A program made the translations under genes and the position numbers. A stretch of 64,000 bases of DNA from Combretum micranthum (lineage: Eukaryota; Streptophyta; Magnoliopsida; Myrtales; Combretaceae). The stretch is from NCBI GenBank assembly GCA_024138025.1, contig JAMXBD010000231.1:496001-560000 (forward strand), given 5' to 3'. Below are positions 47,668 through 59,695 of the stretch, piece after piece. The notes under the pieces were generated by a model that saw nothing but the letters and a program-made list of their open reading frames with translations, made no database searches and had not been told where the DNA came from. Within the stretch, counting starts at the first letter, position 1, and each line of letters starts with the position of its first letter.

Positions 47668-48760
47668 AGGCTAGGTTTGTGATAAGAAGTCTAGATTACT
47701 CATATTTCTTAAAGAGGATCTCATTGTACCCTATTAGAATGTTCACTTATTATTAGATCTTTTAGATGTGATTTAGCATATTTTAATTCTTAAGGAAGAT
47801 CATTGTTAATAGATTCATTCACAACATCCTTATTATGTTCATTTGCTTCTTTATTATTATTTGCAAGAGAAGACTTATCCAAATCAGCACAAACATTATC
47901 CACATCATCACTTGAACATAAATAAGGCAAAGAATCATCAAAATCAAAATGAATAAATTCTTCTACAACTAAGGTTCTCTTATTAAATACTCTATATGCT
48001 TTACTAGTTAAAGAGTAAAAAAAAAAAATGCCTTCATTATTTTTAGCATCAAATTTAGCTAGTTGTTCTTTTTCATTATTTAAGATAACATTTAGTGCCA
48101 AATGGATGAAAATAAGATATGTTAGGTCTTCTTCCTTTCCAAAGTTCATAGGGGTTTTGTTAAGAATTGATCTTATGAAAACTCTATTTGATATATTACA
48201 TGCAATATTTACAACTTTAACCTAAAAATATTCAAGTAAATTGTTTTTAAAAAAATGGTTCTAGCCATTTCAATTAAAGTTTTATTTTTGCTTTCAACTA
48301 TGCCATTTTATTATGGAGTTTTAGGTGCAAAAAGTATGTTCAATGCCATTTGTACTGCAAAAAATCACCATTTCATAGTTTTTCAAATTCTGTCCCATGT
48401 CCACTTCGAATAGATACAATATTAAGACCTTTTCCATTTTGGACTTTCTTGCAATATCTAAAAAAGACATAGTTTGTTTCGTTTTAGATGCAAGGAATTC
48501 AGTCCATGTATATTAGAGAAGTCATCAACAATAATTAAGGTATATTCTTTTGCCTTTCAAACTTAGAGTTTGAGTAGGACCAAATAAGTCTATATGCAAT
48601 AGTTCTAATGGCCTAAAAGTGGAAATAGCATCATTAGACTTAAAAAAAAAATCTTAGTTTGCTTTCCTTGTCAACATGTTTGAAAAACTTGTCCTTTTGA
48701 AAATTTATTTTTGGTAAACCTTTGATAAGATTCTTTTTAACAAGTTTTGAAATTACATCC
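47668..48760 (-). pseudogene. Element C integrase
   Basis: Minus-strand blocks: RPLELLHIDLFGPT (first Asp kept, about 48625), ARKSKMEKVLI, a decayed second-Asp region near 48400 (VDMGQNLKN), and NSIIKWHS in place of the QQNGVVERKN motif near 48320. Then the C-terminal LGYSLTSKAYRVFNKRTLVVEE-type block in an open stretch 48149-47790, followed by an acidic Asn-rich linker. This C-terminal block is typical of Sirevirus-like copia elements. Confidence 0.8.
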
Positions 48761-49290
48761 ATGCTAGCATGTCTTAATTTTTTGTAACATAGCCAACTAT
48801 TGTCATTCTAAGAGTATAGACAAGTTTCATTTGATGAAATATAGATTAATTTTGTTAGTATTTCTTTGTCTATATCCTTCAAAATAAGTTTAATTATTGT
48901 CAATATTTCAATAGAATATTTATTGGCAAGAAATGTTACTCTAAAACCATTATCATATAATTGACTTATGCTAAGCAAATTATGTTTTAAATAACCAACC
49001 AACAACACATCTTAATAATAAATCTTTGTTTACTAGAATGTTACCTTAACCAAGAGCAGTTGACTTTTGATTATCTCCAAAGGTGACATTTCCTTGATCT
49101 TTCAAGTCTAAAGATGTAAATTTAGATGAGTCTCCAGTCATGTATCTAGAGCAACCTCTGTTGAACTACCATTTGTTGTTTCCACTTAAAGATCCCTACA
49201 AAATAGAGGACCTTTTTTTTTTTTTTTTTTGTACCATTTGAGTTTAGGTCTTTTTTGGTTAGATGTAACAAGAATTTCTCTTTTAGGAAC
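48761..49290 (-). pseudogene. Element C protease and GAG-pre-integrase region
   Basis: Near 49175 the minus strand reads FNRGCSRYMTGD where copia proteases have LDSGCSRHMTGD, so the catalytic Asp is Asn (G-to-A) and the Ser is Arg. LDLKDQGNVTFGDNQKST follows, then LVGYLKHNLLSISQLYDNG near 49000 and the pre-integrase stretch. The protease, which matures the polyprotein, is dead in this copy. Confidence 0.75.
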
Positions 49291-50945
49291 TCAAACTAGC
49301 TTGCTTTTATGATACAAACGCATAGTTCTTCTTATTGCACAATTATGTACAATAAGAGGATTTGCCACAACAATTGCATGTCACATGAGTGGCTTTTACA
49401 AAACGAATTTTGTTGGAATTGCAGCTACTTTCTCTATTGTAGCCAATTTCATATTTATTTGAATCACACCTTTGATTTCCAAGAAGTTTGTTCAAATTAT
49501 TTTTCCCACTTGTGAACTTGGCTATAGTTGCTTTTGAATCATCTAAGCTAGCTTTCAATAGAATATTTTCATTTCTTAATTCTTCCAGCTCCTTTAAGAT
49601 TTCATCACTACTTCTAGCACATGCAACATAATTATTTTTTAATGTTTTAATTTCAATATCAAGCAAATCATTTTCATTTGTTAATCTCATTAATCATGCT
49701 CGATTCATCATTTTTGCCTTTTAGCTTGTTAAATTTATCATTCATCTTGTCATTTTTCGATTTTAAAACATTAATTTCTTCATGTTGCTTTTCATTTTCT
49801 ATTTTAATCTTCTCATGCTCAATTTTAAATTAATCTAGCTCTTATTCTACTTCCATCATTAGTGTTTTAAGCATACTGTTCTTTTTCTCAACTTTTACTA
49901 ACTAACTACATACTTTATCATACATAACACAAATCTCATCATAAGAAGGAAGAAGGGAAACTTACCTCATCGTCCAGGGCCATGAAACACAAGTTCTCAT
50001 TTGAGTCACTTGAGTTATCATCACTCAAAGTGGCTATGAGAGCTTCCTTTCTAGATCTCTTGGATGCTTCTTGAGTAGTGAACAATATTACTGGATGTGT
50101 CATAGCTTATGACATTTGAAGTAGGTTATCGCATCCTTCTTTTTGTATCTTGATAAGCTATTGTCATCATTCATTCTTTTTGTCTTGTTGTTAGACCTCA
50201 TGAGCTTCTTGAGCTTTTTAGCCATTAAGACAAGTTCCTCATTATTATCATCATCATCTTCTTCTTCTTCATTGGACATTACTTGTGGTTTTTAAGGCAA
50301 TGGCCTTCTTATTTTATTCCTCTTCTTGCTTCTTAATAAGTTCATGTGTCTTAAGTGCACCAAGGAGTTCCTCTTTGCTCATAGCACTTAAATCCCATGC
50401 TTCTTCAATAGTTGTTCTCTTTGCTTTCCAATCTTTGGGTAGTGACCTAAGCAATTTAAAATTTATTTCCAAATTAGTAAAATTCTTTCCCGGCTCACTC
50501 AAAGGATTTATGATGTTGATAAATCTATTATGCATTTTATCTATAGATTCATTTGGAAGCATTTTGAAATTTTCGAATTGTCCACATAAAAGACTTATTT
50601 TTGTCTCTCTTATTCTTAAAGTTCATTCGTAAGTTTTTCTAATTCATCCCATTTATATTTAACAGACTTACATATAGATTCTATTAAAATCACTTTCATT
50701 TAGCCCATAATGCAATATGTTTGTAGCTATATCATTTAGATATAATCTTTTCCAATCTTTTCATTATATCTTTTTCTTCTTTTCCTTCAATAATCAAAGT
50801 CCATTTTCTATTACATTTCACATTAACTTATTTTGAGCTTTGAAAAATATTTTCATTCGACACTTCCAATATGGGTTTATCCCCATTTAGAAGTGCTGGT
50901 CTATTGATGGCTCGCTCCTCTAGAAACCTTAATACATTTGATGCT
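49291..50945 (-). pseudogene. Element C gag
   Basis: The N-terminus near 50940-50880 reads LEERAINRPALLNGD, followed by a gag core with MLPNESIDKMHNRFINIIN and LPKDWKAKRTTIEEAWDLSAMSKEELLGALKTHE (50562-50314). This copy keeps the Trp in EEAWDL, which elements B and D have lost. A coiled-coil stretch (49690-49500) is followed by a zinc knuckle CNCCGKS near 49372, broken by a frameshift. It supports Sirevirus-like membership. Confidence 0.8.
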
Positions 50946-50991
50946 ATGATCTTTACTCTAAATGCAATTAAGCACAAAAAATTAGAGATAA

Positions 50992-51006
50992 GGATCTAAT
51001 ACCAAA
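50992..51006 (-). promoter_or_regulatory. Primer binding site of element C
   Basis: On the minus strand TTTGGTATTAGATCC, close to the initiator-Met tRNA complement TGGTATCAGAGCC, just inside the 5' LTR end at 51013. Confidence 0.7.
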
Positions 51007-51335
51007 TGAAAACGCACTAGAAAATACTCAAGAGGGGGAGTGGTGGATTGAGCATTTGCCCGAAAATGCACGAATAACTAATTTTTAAGCAATCAGATCA
51101 AATTAAGCTTCAATAGCAGTGGATATAGTAATAACATATTATAAAATAAAATATAAAAGAGATAGGGATAGAAAATTTGAGCTTAGATTTAACGTAAAGT
51201 TTGGTCTGCTCCCTACTCTCTACGATCACTAATTACCTGCAATCGAGGACTTCACACACTTTATTAATTTTACGAATACACATGCTTAAACTAAGTAATA
51301 CACCATGTCACAATGTTTAGGAAATAAAATATTTC

Positions 51336-52529
51336 TGTTAGATTCTCTTAAATAGGTTTAGATGATAACAAAAGTGTAAAAAGATTACTAATAAGTTTAT
51401 TAAGTGTGTAGTTTTAAGTTAGAGAGAAAGACAAAAATGAATAGTATCAGTATCTAGAAGGTCATCCAGAAGTTATTATAGATGGTTGACAACATTTGAT
51501 AGCAAAAAATGAATAGTATCAGGAGTCTTTGAAATATATAGAAGATTATCCAATGATACTCCAGAATGTTATCGGTGAAGATAAAAAACAAGAGTTATTA
51601 TATATACAAAGACTATCCAGATGATATTCAGATGGTACTATTCATCTTCCTAAACTCGACCAAATTCATTTGGTTCAGTATATTTAAGTACATTGAATGC
51701 CTAGCTTCGAGTAAATGAGTTTATTTGGGTAATATACTCATTTGTTCCACCTAAGTTGATTAATATTCAAGGGGATTTAAACATTACCTCAAGTTTCTCT
51801 CTAAACGAAAGAAAAATTTTCAAGAACAATTTCAATTCTATTTAAAAGATTTTACACGTTTTTCTCCTTCAAGACAAGTGATTTATCAATATCTACTATG
51901 TCAAGACATTTATTTTCATGGGATTATGCCTAGAAGATTAAAAGAAAGATAAACATTATCTTAGATAGATGAGGAAGAAGATCACGATGAACAATAATAA
52001 CAAATAACAACCAGATTTTTTACGAAAATCAAACAAGGCTTATCATCATCCTTCGTTACATAATTTGAATTTGAAAAAGGATAAAGCTCACAAGATTTCA
52101 TCAATAAATACAAGGAAAAGCCTATCCATAACTTACAACCAGTTTTGAAGATCACAATAGAATTTGAATTTGAAAACGGATAAGGAAGATAGATTTTAAT
52201 TGAGATTATTGTGAAAGTTTATCATCTTCCAATAGCTTTTTGAACGTTAGAGAAAGAGTATATTTATCGAAGCCAAGGAAGAAAAAAAATAGAGAGGATA
52301 ATATACTGACGATACTTTGAAAATAAAATAGAAAGAACTTACACCTACTATAGAAGGAAGAAGAAACACAACTGATACTATTTACGTTGCAAACAAAAGC
52401 TTTCTCTTTCACCAAGAAAATACAGAACCTTATATAGAACCTCACGAAACTTTGCTATTTCTCCTTTCTAGTCTTTGAAATGATCTCTCTCTCTATTCTA
52501 GAAGAAATACAACATCAAGAAACACTCTG

Positions 52530-52568
<39 letters not shown>

Positions 52569-52943
52569 TGATCGAGAAGGAAGAAAAAGAACACTTACTT
52601 TACCTACCTAGAAGGTTTCACAAAATCTTGTAATCAAAGAAAGAACACCCTTTACACTGCTAGAAATCGCTACTACTTATAATCCTATGAGCTTATTAGT
52701 GCAATTTTTATTCTTTATTGCAATCTTGATTTTGTTATTTCCTTGTTGACAGAAGAACGTGTTGTTGCCTTCTAGTTTGTTAATTACAGGATTAGACTCT
52801 ACAGATCGATTGTAGCTAGATGATAATTGTGAGAATCGAGCAGAGAGGATTGCACTGAATTGTAATTTGAAGTTATTGAATATAGTAGAACAAACCCATA
52901 GGATAACGGGGTCCCTGGCTTGAAGTTGGAAGGGTAGACTGAT
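51336..52943 (+). mobile_element. 5' LTR of element D (3' end deleted)
   Basis: It aligns with 55832-57595 from TGTTAGATTCTCTT to GGGTAGACTGA and then jumps to the gag start TCCAAATAAAATGG. The last ~215 bp of the LTR and the primer binding site are missing. TGA is present at both deletion edges when compared with element B and the 3' LTR, so the loss may be a microhomology deletion. Confidence 0.8.
52532..52565 (+). repeat. A34 homopolymer in 5' LTR of element D
   Basis: Thirty-four A residues between CTCTGCT and GAGTGATCGAG; the 3' LTR has 16 at the same site (57190-57205). Confidence 0.9.
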
Positions 52944-52952
52944 CCAAATAAA

Positions 52953-54830
52953 ATGGTTGAGAATAATGTTGTAATTAATCATGCTCCTTTCTTTGGTTAA
53001 ATTTTTCTTATTGGAAAATGTGAATGCAAACTTACATTAAAGCTTACGATTATGATTCATGACAGCTTATTTCCATGAGAGACAATGTAATTACTTTGAA
53101 TGGAAATTTAGTCTTGTCAAACTTTGAGAAGAAGTTCATTAAGAAGAATAACAAAGTAAAAAATCTGTTGTTGACCACTATTGCTCCATCAGAATTTTAT
53201 CTAATATCATCATATGGAAGTGCTAAAAAATCTAGGACAGATTGTGTGAGACATATGAAGGAACCAATACAATTAGAGAAACTAAAATAAATGCTTTACT
53301 TCAACGATGTGAACTGTTTAAATTTAAAACTGATGAATCTGTCAAAGATGTTTTTAATAGGTTTACAACAATAACAAATGAGCTTTCATCTCTTGGGAAG
53401 AAACTTATTGATCCTGATCTTGTGAGGAAAATGTTGAGAATTCTACCACCTTCTTAGGATGCAAAGAAAACTGCCATAGAAGAAGCATAGGATCTCAACA
53501 GACTTTCTCTTAGCCAACTAAAGGAAAAGTTAATGGCTTATGAATCTCACAAAAAGACTACTCAAGGATCAGAAAGTAGTACCAAAGGAATAGTTTTCAA
53601 AGCAAAAGAAGTTGCAGCTAATCAAGTTGAATTCGATGATAGTGAGAATGATGAAGAAGAAGACTTAACTATTTTGGCTAGAAAGCTAAACCGTTTTCTA
53701 AAGAAGAAGAAAGGTAAGAAATTTACTACATATAAAAAGTTTGGTTACAAAAATTTTGATGCAGGAAAGGCTTACAAAGAAAAGGAGAAGAAAAATGAGA
53801 AGAAAGAAATCCAATGTTATGAGTGTGAGAAACGACGCATAAAGTATGAATGTTCTACATTGATAAAGAAAATAGAGAAATTCAAGAAGAAAAATAGATC
53901 ATTACTAGCTACATGGAGTGATCCAGATGATACAGATGAAGAGGAGGAAGAAGCAAATCTATGTTTCATGGCCATATAGTAGGTAAATTCTCAATTTGAA
54001 GATGAATTATCTGAAGGTGATGTTTATGCTAAGATGAAAAAGCATTTAAAAGCATCAAATAAAGCTAATACTAAAATATCAAAGCTAGACATAGAAAATA
54101 AAGCTCTTAAGAATGAGAAAGAGGCTTTAAAACATACAAATTATTTACTTGTTGATGAAAATGACATTTTAAAACATGATAATGAAAAGTTGCATGTTGA
54201 TAATGAAAAACTAAGAAAAGAAAATATGTGCTTAAGGAAGAAACCAGTGTTTTGAAAGTCAAAATAGATGAGTTATCTAGTTCAATAAAGAACACCTTTA
54301 ATAATTCAATGAAAGTGATAAAAAAAATTGAAAATATTGATTTCTTCACAAAGGTTATCTTGTGAAAAGCATGGTTTAGGTTATGAACATGGTTCTAGCT
54401 CAAATGCATCTAAGAAAACAATATTTGTGAAAGCTAAACCAGTTATAGATGTTAAACAAGTTATAAATGATGAATCTGTTGATAAAAGGACTGAATTCAA
54501 AGCAAATCACGTAAAAAGAAACTATATAAGAAAAATTAGAGGATATACAGGAAGGTATTCAGAAGTTATCCTTCTTATGGATATCATCAACACAATTCCA
54601 GAAAGTACTTAAGTCATAACATCTTAAAACAGGTAAACAACAAGTATTAGAATAATTATTCATATGCATGTTACTTTTGTAATAAACCTGGTCATATAGA
54701 AAAATGCTGCTATTATAAGAGAAACAAGCTTAGTAATCATCAAGCTAATCATATTGATAACACAAGCTTGTCTTTCAATGGACTCAAGTTAGCCTGGGTT
54801 CGTAAACATGTATAATTTGTTTGTTAGTGA
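52953..54830 (+). pseudogene. Element D gag (decayed)
   Basis: The ATG at 52953 opens MVENNVVINHAPFF as in element B. Blocks: NVITLNGNLVLSNFEKK, LIDPDLVRKMLRILPPS then TAG (53456), KKTAIEEA then TAG, LSLSQLKEKLMAYE. The open part 53533-53979 is acidic/lysine-rich and ends in a first knuckle CYECEKRRIKYEC, whose His is replaced (usual GH). A leucine-heptad coiled coil (54034-54255) and an intact second CCHC knuckle CYFCNKPGHIEKCC at about 54668 follow. Coding text ends near 54815, where pol should begin. Confidence 0.82.
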
Positions 54831-55831
54831 TTTCAAGGATTGAGGCAATGAGCACAAGGATATGAACTTGATAAGTAAGTGCCTCAAATGATAAAGAAAG
54901 AAAAATGTGACTCTTGGGAAGAAAAAGAACAGTTATTTATTTGGTATTAATGTTCCAACTCCCTCTCCCTCATAAGTTTTAATGTTTTGCTCTTTATGAT
55001 CCTAAACAAATTCTTGAAATTTTTTTTGTTTTTGGTTAATAAAAAATTAGTTTGTATCATATTAAGGGGGAGCATAGTTTCTAAAAGAAATTTATAAAAG
55101 GGGAGAAGATAAATGATAAAGAAAATTCTCTAGAAAGATGATTAGTTATGTTTTTTTTTTAAATAAAAAGGGGGAGAAATATTTGAAACAAAGATAAGTA
55201 CATAGAATAAATGTGTTGAAGTTTTTTTTCTTTGTAATTTTGGTTATGTGCATGTTAAAAGGACAAATTATGCATTTTTTTTTATAAAATTCCACAATTT
55301 TTCTACAATTTTTTTTTTCATTTTTTTCTGCAATATCCTGCAATTTCTGCAAAAAAATTCTATATCATGTGAATTTTCTACAATTTAAGTGATATTTATG
55401 CAATTTTCTATGCAATTTCTGTACTTTTCTGCACAAAATATGCATTTTCAGCATTTTATGAGCAAAATCTGTAATTTTCTGCAATTTCTTGCATTTACTA
55501 TGCAAATCCTACAACTCATGAATTTTCTGCATTTTTTTTCTTTTCTACAAAAATCTACATTAGAGTTATAAAAAAATTGCATTAAAAATTTTTTTTTGCA
55601 CTATTCTTGTCAAAACTTTTGTTATTCTAAGAAATTTGTGCATAAATGTTAATGTTTAGACTATCTTACATACTTGAAAAGTATTATTATCTTTTGAATT
55701 TATGTTTTGTTGATAACAAAAAGGGAGAGAGAATTATGATATATCAAAAATAAAACAAAATCATCTTCGATGATTATTTAAATGGATTTTTGTTTGAGAA
55801 AGGGTTTTGTTATCATAAAAAACGAGGAGAA
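54831..55831 (+). other. Untranslated 3' region of element D with purine tracts
   Basis: No coding signal. It contains A/G-rich tracts ending in GGGGAGA-like text at about 55095, 55165 and 55716, and the terminal tract AAAAACGAGGAGAA at 55818 adjoining the 3' LTR. The same region is preserved at 8508-8960 in the copia fragment of element A. Confidence 0.65.
55260..55570 (+). repeat. Cryptic short repeat (TTTTCTGCAATTT-like units)
   Basis: Variants of TTTTCTGCAATTT and ATGCATTTTC recur about every 12-25 bases in the 3' untranslated region of element D. Confidence 0.6.
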
Positions 55832-57809
55832 TGTTAGATTTTCTTATAATAGGTTTTGATGATAACAAAAGTGTAAAAAGATTATTAACAAGTTTATTAA
55901 GTGTGTTGTTTTAAGTTAAAGAGAAAGATGAAAAATGAATAGTATTAGGTATCTAGAAGGTCATCCAGAAGTTATTACAGATGGTTGACAGCATTTGACA
56001 GTAAAAAATGAACAGTATCAGGAGTCTTTGAAATATATACAAAAGATTATCCAGAGGATACTCCAGAAGGTTGTATCAGTGAAAATAAAAAACAAGAGTT
56101 ATTATCTGATATATAGAAAACGATCCAGAAGATATTTCAAAGGGTATATAAAAAAGATGAAGATGGAAGTTTCAATAAGTTATCCAGAGGAATGTCCAGA
56201 GGATTATCCAGAAGGTCACCTGCAATTTTTGACAGTAACCTATTTCAACGTGATTTTACTATTCATCTTCCTAAACTCGACCAAATTCATTCCAGTTCAG
56301 TACATTTAAGTACATTGAATGCCTAGCTCTGAGTAAATGAGTTTATTTGGGTAATATACTCATTTGTTCCACCTAAGTTGGTTAATATTTAAGGGAATTT
56401 AAAGATTATATCAACTTTCTCTCTCTACAAATGTTTCTCTCTCTACAAACGGAAGAAAAATCTTCAAGAACAATTTCAGATTCTATTTAAACAGATTTTA
56501 CACATTTTTCTCTTTCAAGACAAGTGATTTATCAGTATCTACTATGTCCAAGACATTTATTTCCATGGGATTATGCCTAGAAGATTAAAAGAAAGATAAA
56601 CATTATCTTGGATAGGATGAGAAAGAAGATCACGAAGAAGAAGACAACAATAATAACAAATAACAACCAGATTTTTTACGAAAATCATACAAGGTTTATC
56701 ATCATCCTTCCGTTACAAAATTTGAATTTGAAAAAGGATAAAGCTCACAAGATTTCATCCAATAAATACAAGGAAAAGCCTATTCATAACTTGCAACCTG
56801 TTTTGAAGATCACAATAGAATTTGAATTTGAAAAACGAATAAGGAAGAATAGATTTTAATCGAGATTATTGGGAAAGTTTATCCATCTTCCAATAGCTTT
56901 TTGAAAGTTAGAGAAAGAGTATATTTACCGAAGCCAAGGAAGAAGAAAAATAGAGAGGCTAATATACTTTCGATACTTTGAAAATAAAATAGAGAGACTT
57001 ACACCTACTATAGAAGGAAGAAGAAACACAACTATACTATTTACGTTGCAAACAAAAGCTTTCTCTTTCACCAAGAAAATACAGAACCTTATACAAAACC
57101 TCACAAAACTTTTCTATTTCTCCTTTCTAGTCTTTGAAACTGATCTCTCTCTACTCTGGAAGAAATACAACGTGGAGAAACACTCTGCTAAAAAAAAAAA
57201 AAAAAGAGTGATAGAGAAGGAAGAAAAAGAACACTTACTTTACCAACCTAGAAGGTTTCACAAATCTTGTAATCAAAGGAAAGAACACCTTCTTTACCAC
57301 GAGAAGCAAATAGAAATCACTACTACCTATAATCCTACACGAGCTTATTAGCGCAATTTTTTATTCTTTATTGTAATCTTGATTTTGTTATTTTCTTATT
57401 GACAGAAGAAACGTGTTGTTGCCTTCTAGTTTGTTAATTACAGGATTAAACTCCATAGATCAATTGTAGCTAGATGATAACTGTGAGAATCGAGTAGAGT
57501 GGATTGTACTGTTTTGTAATTTGAAGTTATTGGATATAGTAGAACAAACCCATGGGATAACGGGGTCCCCGGCTCGGAGCTGGAAGAGTAGATTGACACA
57601 CAAGGCGGAACCACTATACATCGCTGACTAATTCTCTTATTTCCTATCTTTTTAATTTCCGTAATTTATTTTCGTATTTGTTTAATTATTCTTTTTCTCA
57701 ATCAATTTGTGGAATAATTTTCAAAAGGCTAAATTTTACAATTTTAATTGATAATCAATTCAACAGCTCCCGCCCCCTCCCCCTTTCTTGTTATTTTAGT
57801 GAGACAACA
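55832..57809 (+). mobile_element. 3' LTR of element D (complete)
   Basis: It starts TGTTAGATTTTCTT after the purine tract and ends GTGAGACAACA, 1978 bp. CCAGAAG-type motifs are dense at 55960-56215. The late block GGGGTCCCCGGCTCGGAGC is near 57560. This is the most complete Sirevirus-type LTR in the window and a reference for the others. Confidence 0.85.
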
Positions 57810-58459
57810 ATTTTCCTTCTCAGATTTTACAAAGTAATGAACAAAAAAACAAAAGAAATTCTTGATTTGTTTATTTGCAAATGAAAGCTCTTTCAAAGTT
57901 ATCTGAATCTCCAAAGGAAATCATTTTTATAGTCTTCAAAAACTTAAATGTTTGTTGGAGATAACATCTAACAAATGTGATATTAAATGCATGCGATGAT
58001 CGAATTAAAGATCCATCGGCTTATTGATCTAAATTCCCACTAGCTCACTGGTCGAAAGATCTTACATAAATTGACTTACTGCATCTTTTATCATACCTCT
58101 ATCACACCTTGGATGTTGGACTCAACCATCACTATGCTTTATCTTACTAGATCGACTCATCGATGCACTCCCTGTCAACAAAAAAACAAAGCACACAGGG
58201 TACATATACACACATCACAAATATCTTGATTTGTGTTTTTCCTTATATATTATCAATCATATTCAAGTGAGGTATGTTTACAAGATCTTTACATAACATT
58301 TACTCTCATCGAAATCATATATAAGATAATTCAATTTAACGATGTTCTTGGCTCAAGTCACCAAGTTATGTCCCAATTTGACGATGCAAATTTGTAGCAT
58401 TGGATTAACACAATTAAAACATGGTCGTTTGATTAAAAACAAACTTTTAATCGGATGGT

Positions 58460-58765
58460 GATTTCGTTGCATTTTGGTAAGTTCGTTCGATTATGGTAAG
58501 TAGTAGATTTATTGGATCTTGGTAAGTTTGTCGCATATTGGTAGTTTGTATGATAGTTTTTTTCTTTTAGTACTAAGTGGTAGTTTTGTCTTATTCTGGC
58601 AAGTTTGTCCTTTTTTGGTAGATTGATTTTACACTAACTTTTGGAAAGTATTAAATTCGTTGTATTTTGGTAAATTCGTCCAATTATGGTATGTGTTATT
58701 TTTGTTAGATTCTGATAACTTGTCGCATTGTGGTAAGTTCGTCTGATTTTAGTATGTCGTAGATT
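58460..58765 (+). repeat. Diverged repeats of TTGGTAAGTTCGTC
   Basis: Variants of TTTTGGTAAGTTCGTCGATT and of TATGGTA.GTAGTAGATTTGT alternate through this stretch with spacings of about 25-55 bp. Confidence 0.6.
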
Positions 58766-59418
58766 TGTCATATTTCTCTTATCTTACAAGTGTCTTACAA
58801 GTTACTTCTTTCTAGCTATTGAATTTTCCAAACAAAGTTAAAAACTTGTTTTTATTTGTTTTATATGTGTTTGCTTTGGCAAATGGATCTTTTTGGACTA
58901 AAGTGAGATAGATATATGATATTTGATGTGTAATGATGATAGAGTGATATATTTAGGCATGAATTAAGTATGTTTATAGATTTAATAAACAATTGAATTA
59001 GATTAACTTGTTAAAATGACCTTTGAATAGCATGAGGAGTATACTGATTCAAATGTTCTCCTAAGCTTGATATAGGATCATTTGAATATTTGTTGAGTAT
59101 TGTATGATGTCATATGAATTCTAAATGCTATGTTATAATCTTGTGATAATTTATTTGAATTTCTTTGACTGGTTATGATTGAAATTAGTTGAGTTGTGCT
59201 TGAACTAAGTGAGAATTTCAATAATTTCTTTGTATAGTGATAGATCCTTGCTCAGCTAACCCTATTAGTCCCCGAGCTATTTTAGATACGCAGTAACATG
59301 CTTGTTTCTTGCCGAGGATAGGCATAATTAAATTTACTCTAATTTATGAAAACTTAAACTATGTTTAAATTGGTTGTCTATTACGCTGTTAAATCTGGTT
59401 TGGGGAACGACACCCTGT

Positions 59419-59695
59419 CATGATGCAATGACATGGTAGTTTTAGGCGCTCATGCCATCTTTGTCATGATACAATGACTTTTATAAGTGGTACGACGGGT
59501 AATCGATGGGGTTTTTTAGTATCGATATAACATTTACTTAAGCTTAAGATGAAGTAACATGATGCAATGACATGGTAGTTTTAGGCACTCATGCCACCTT
59601 TGTCATGATGCAATGACTTTTATAAGTGGTACGATCGGTATTCGATGGGGTTTTTAGTATCGGTATAACATTTACTTAAGCTTAGGATGAAGTAA
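59419..59695 (+). repeat. Tandem duplication, two units of about 139 bp
   Basis: CATGATGCAATGACATGGTAG starts units at 59419 and 59558. Each continues with GGC.CTCATGCCA, TATAAGTGGTACGA, TCGATGGGGTTTTT and ACTTAAGCTTA. The copies differ by few bases, so the duplication is young compared with its surroundings. Confidence 0.9.

Larger units (their letters stand above)
51336..57809 (+). mobile_element. Sirevirus-like copia derivative D: LTR-gag-LTR without pol
   Basis: Two LTRs (51336 to about 52943, and 55832-57809) flank a gag pseudogene and an untranslated 3' region; protease, integrase, RT and RNase H are absent. Flanks are ATTTC (51331-51335) and ATTTT (57810-57814), a near-perfect duplication. 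The family matches element B (gag, PPT array, LTR start TGTTAGATT..GATGATAACAAAAG). D must have depended on a relative to move, unless the pol loss came after insertion. Confidence 0.82.
51013..58341 (-). mobile_element. 5' LTR of element C, interrupted by element D
   Basis: The pieces 51013-51335 and 57815-58341 together match 41104-41986: CACTAGAAAATACTC, AGAGATAGGGATAGAAAATTTGA, GAAAGCTCTTTCAAAG, ATAATTCAATTTAAC. Element D lies between them. At the outer end the bases read TTAACG in place of TTAACA. No clear target duplication for element C itself can be read (GATTG at 41099-41103 against GATGT at 58341). Confidence 0.85.

Noticed and set aside
57046..57351. 101-codon plus-strand frame
   Set aside because: Lies wholly in the 3' LTR of element D and crosses the poly-A tract; the 5' LTR does not keep it open.
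41099..58346. Target duplication for element C (GATTG against GATGT)
   Set aside because: The pentamers do not match and the LTR outer bases are changed, so no duplication is claimed.
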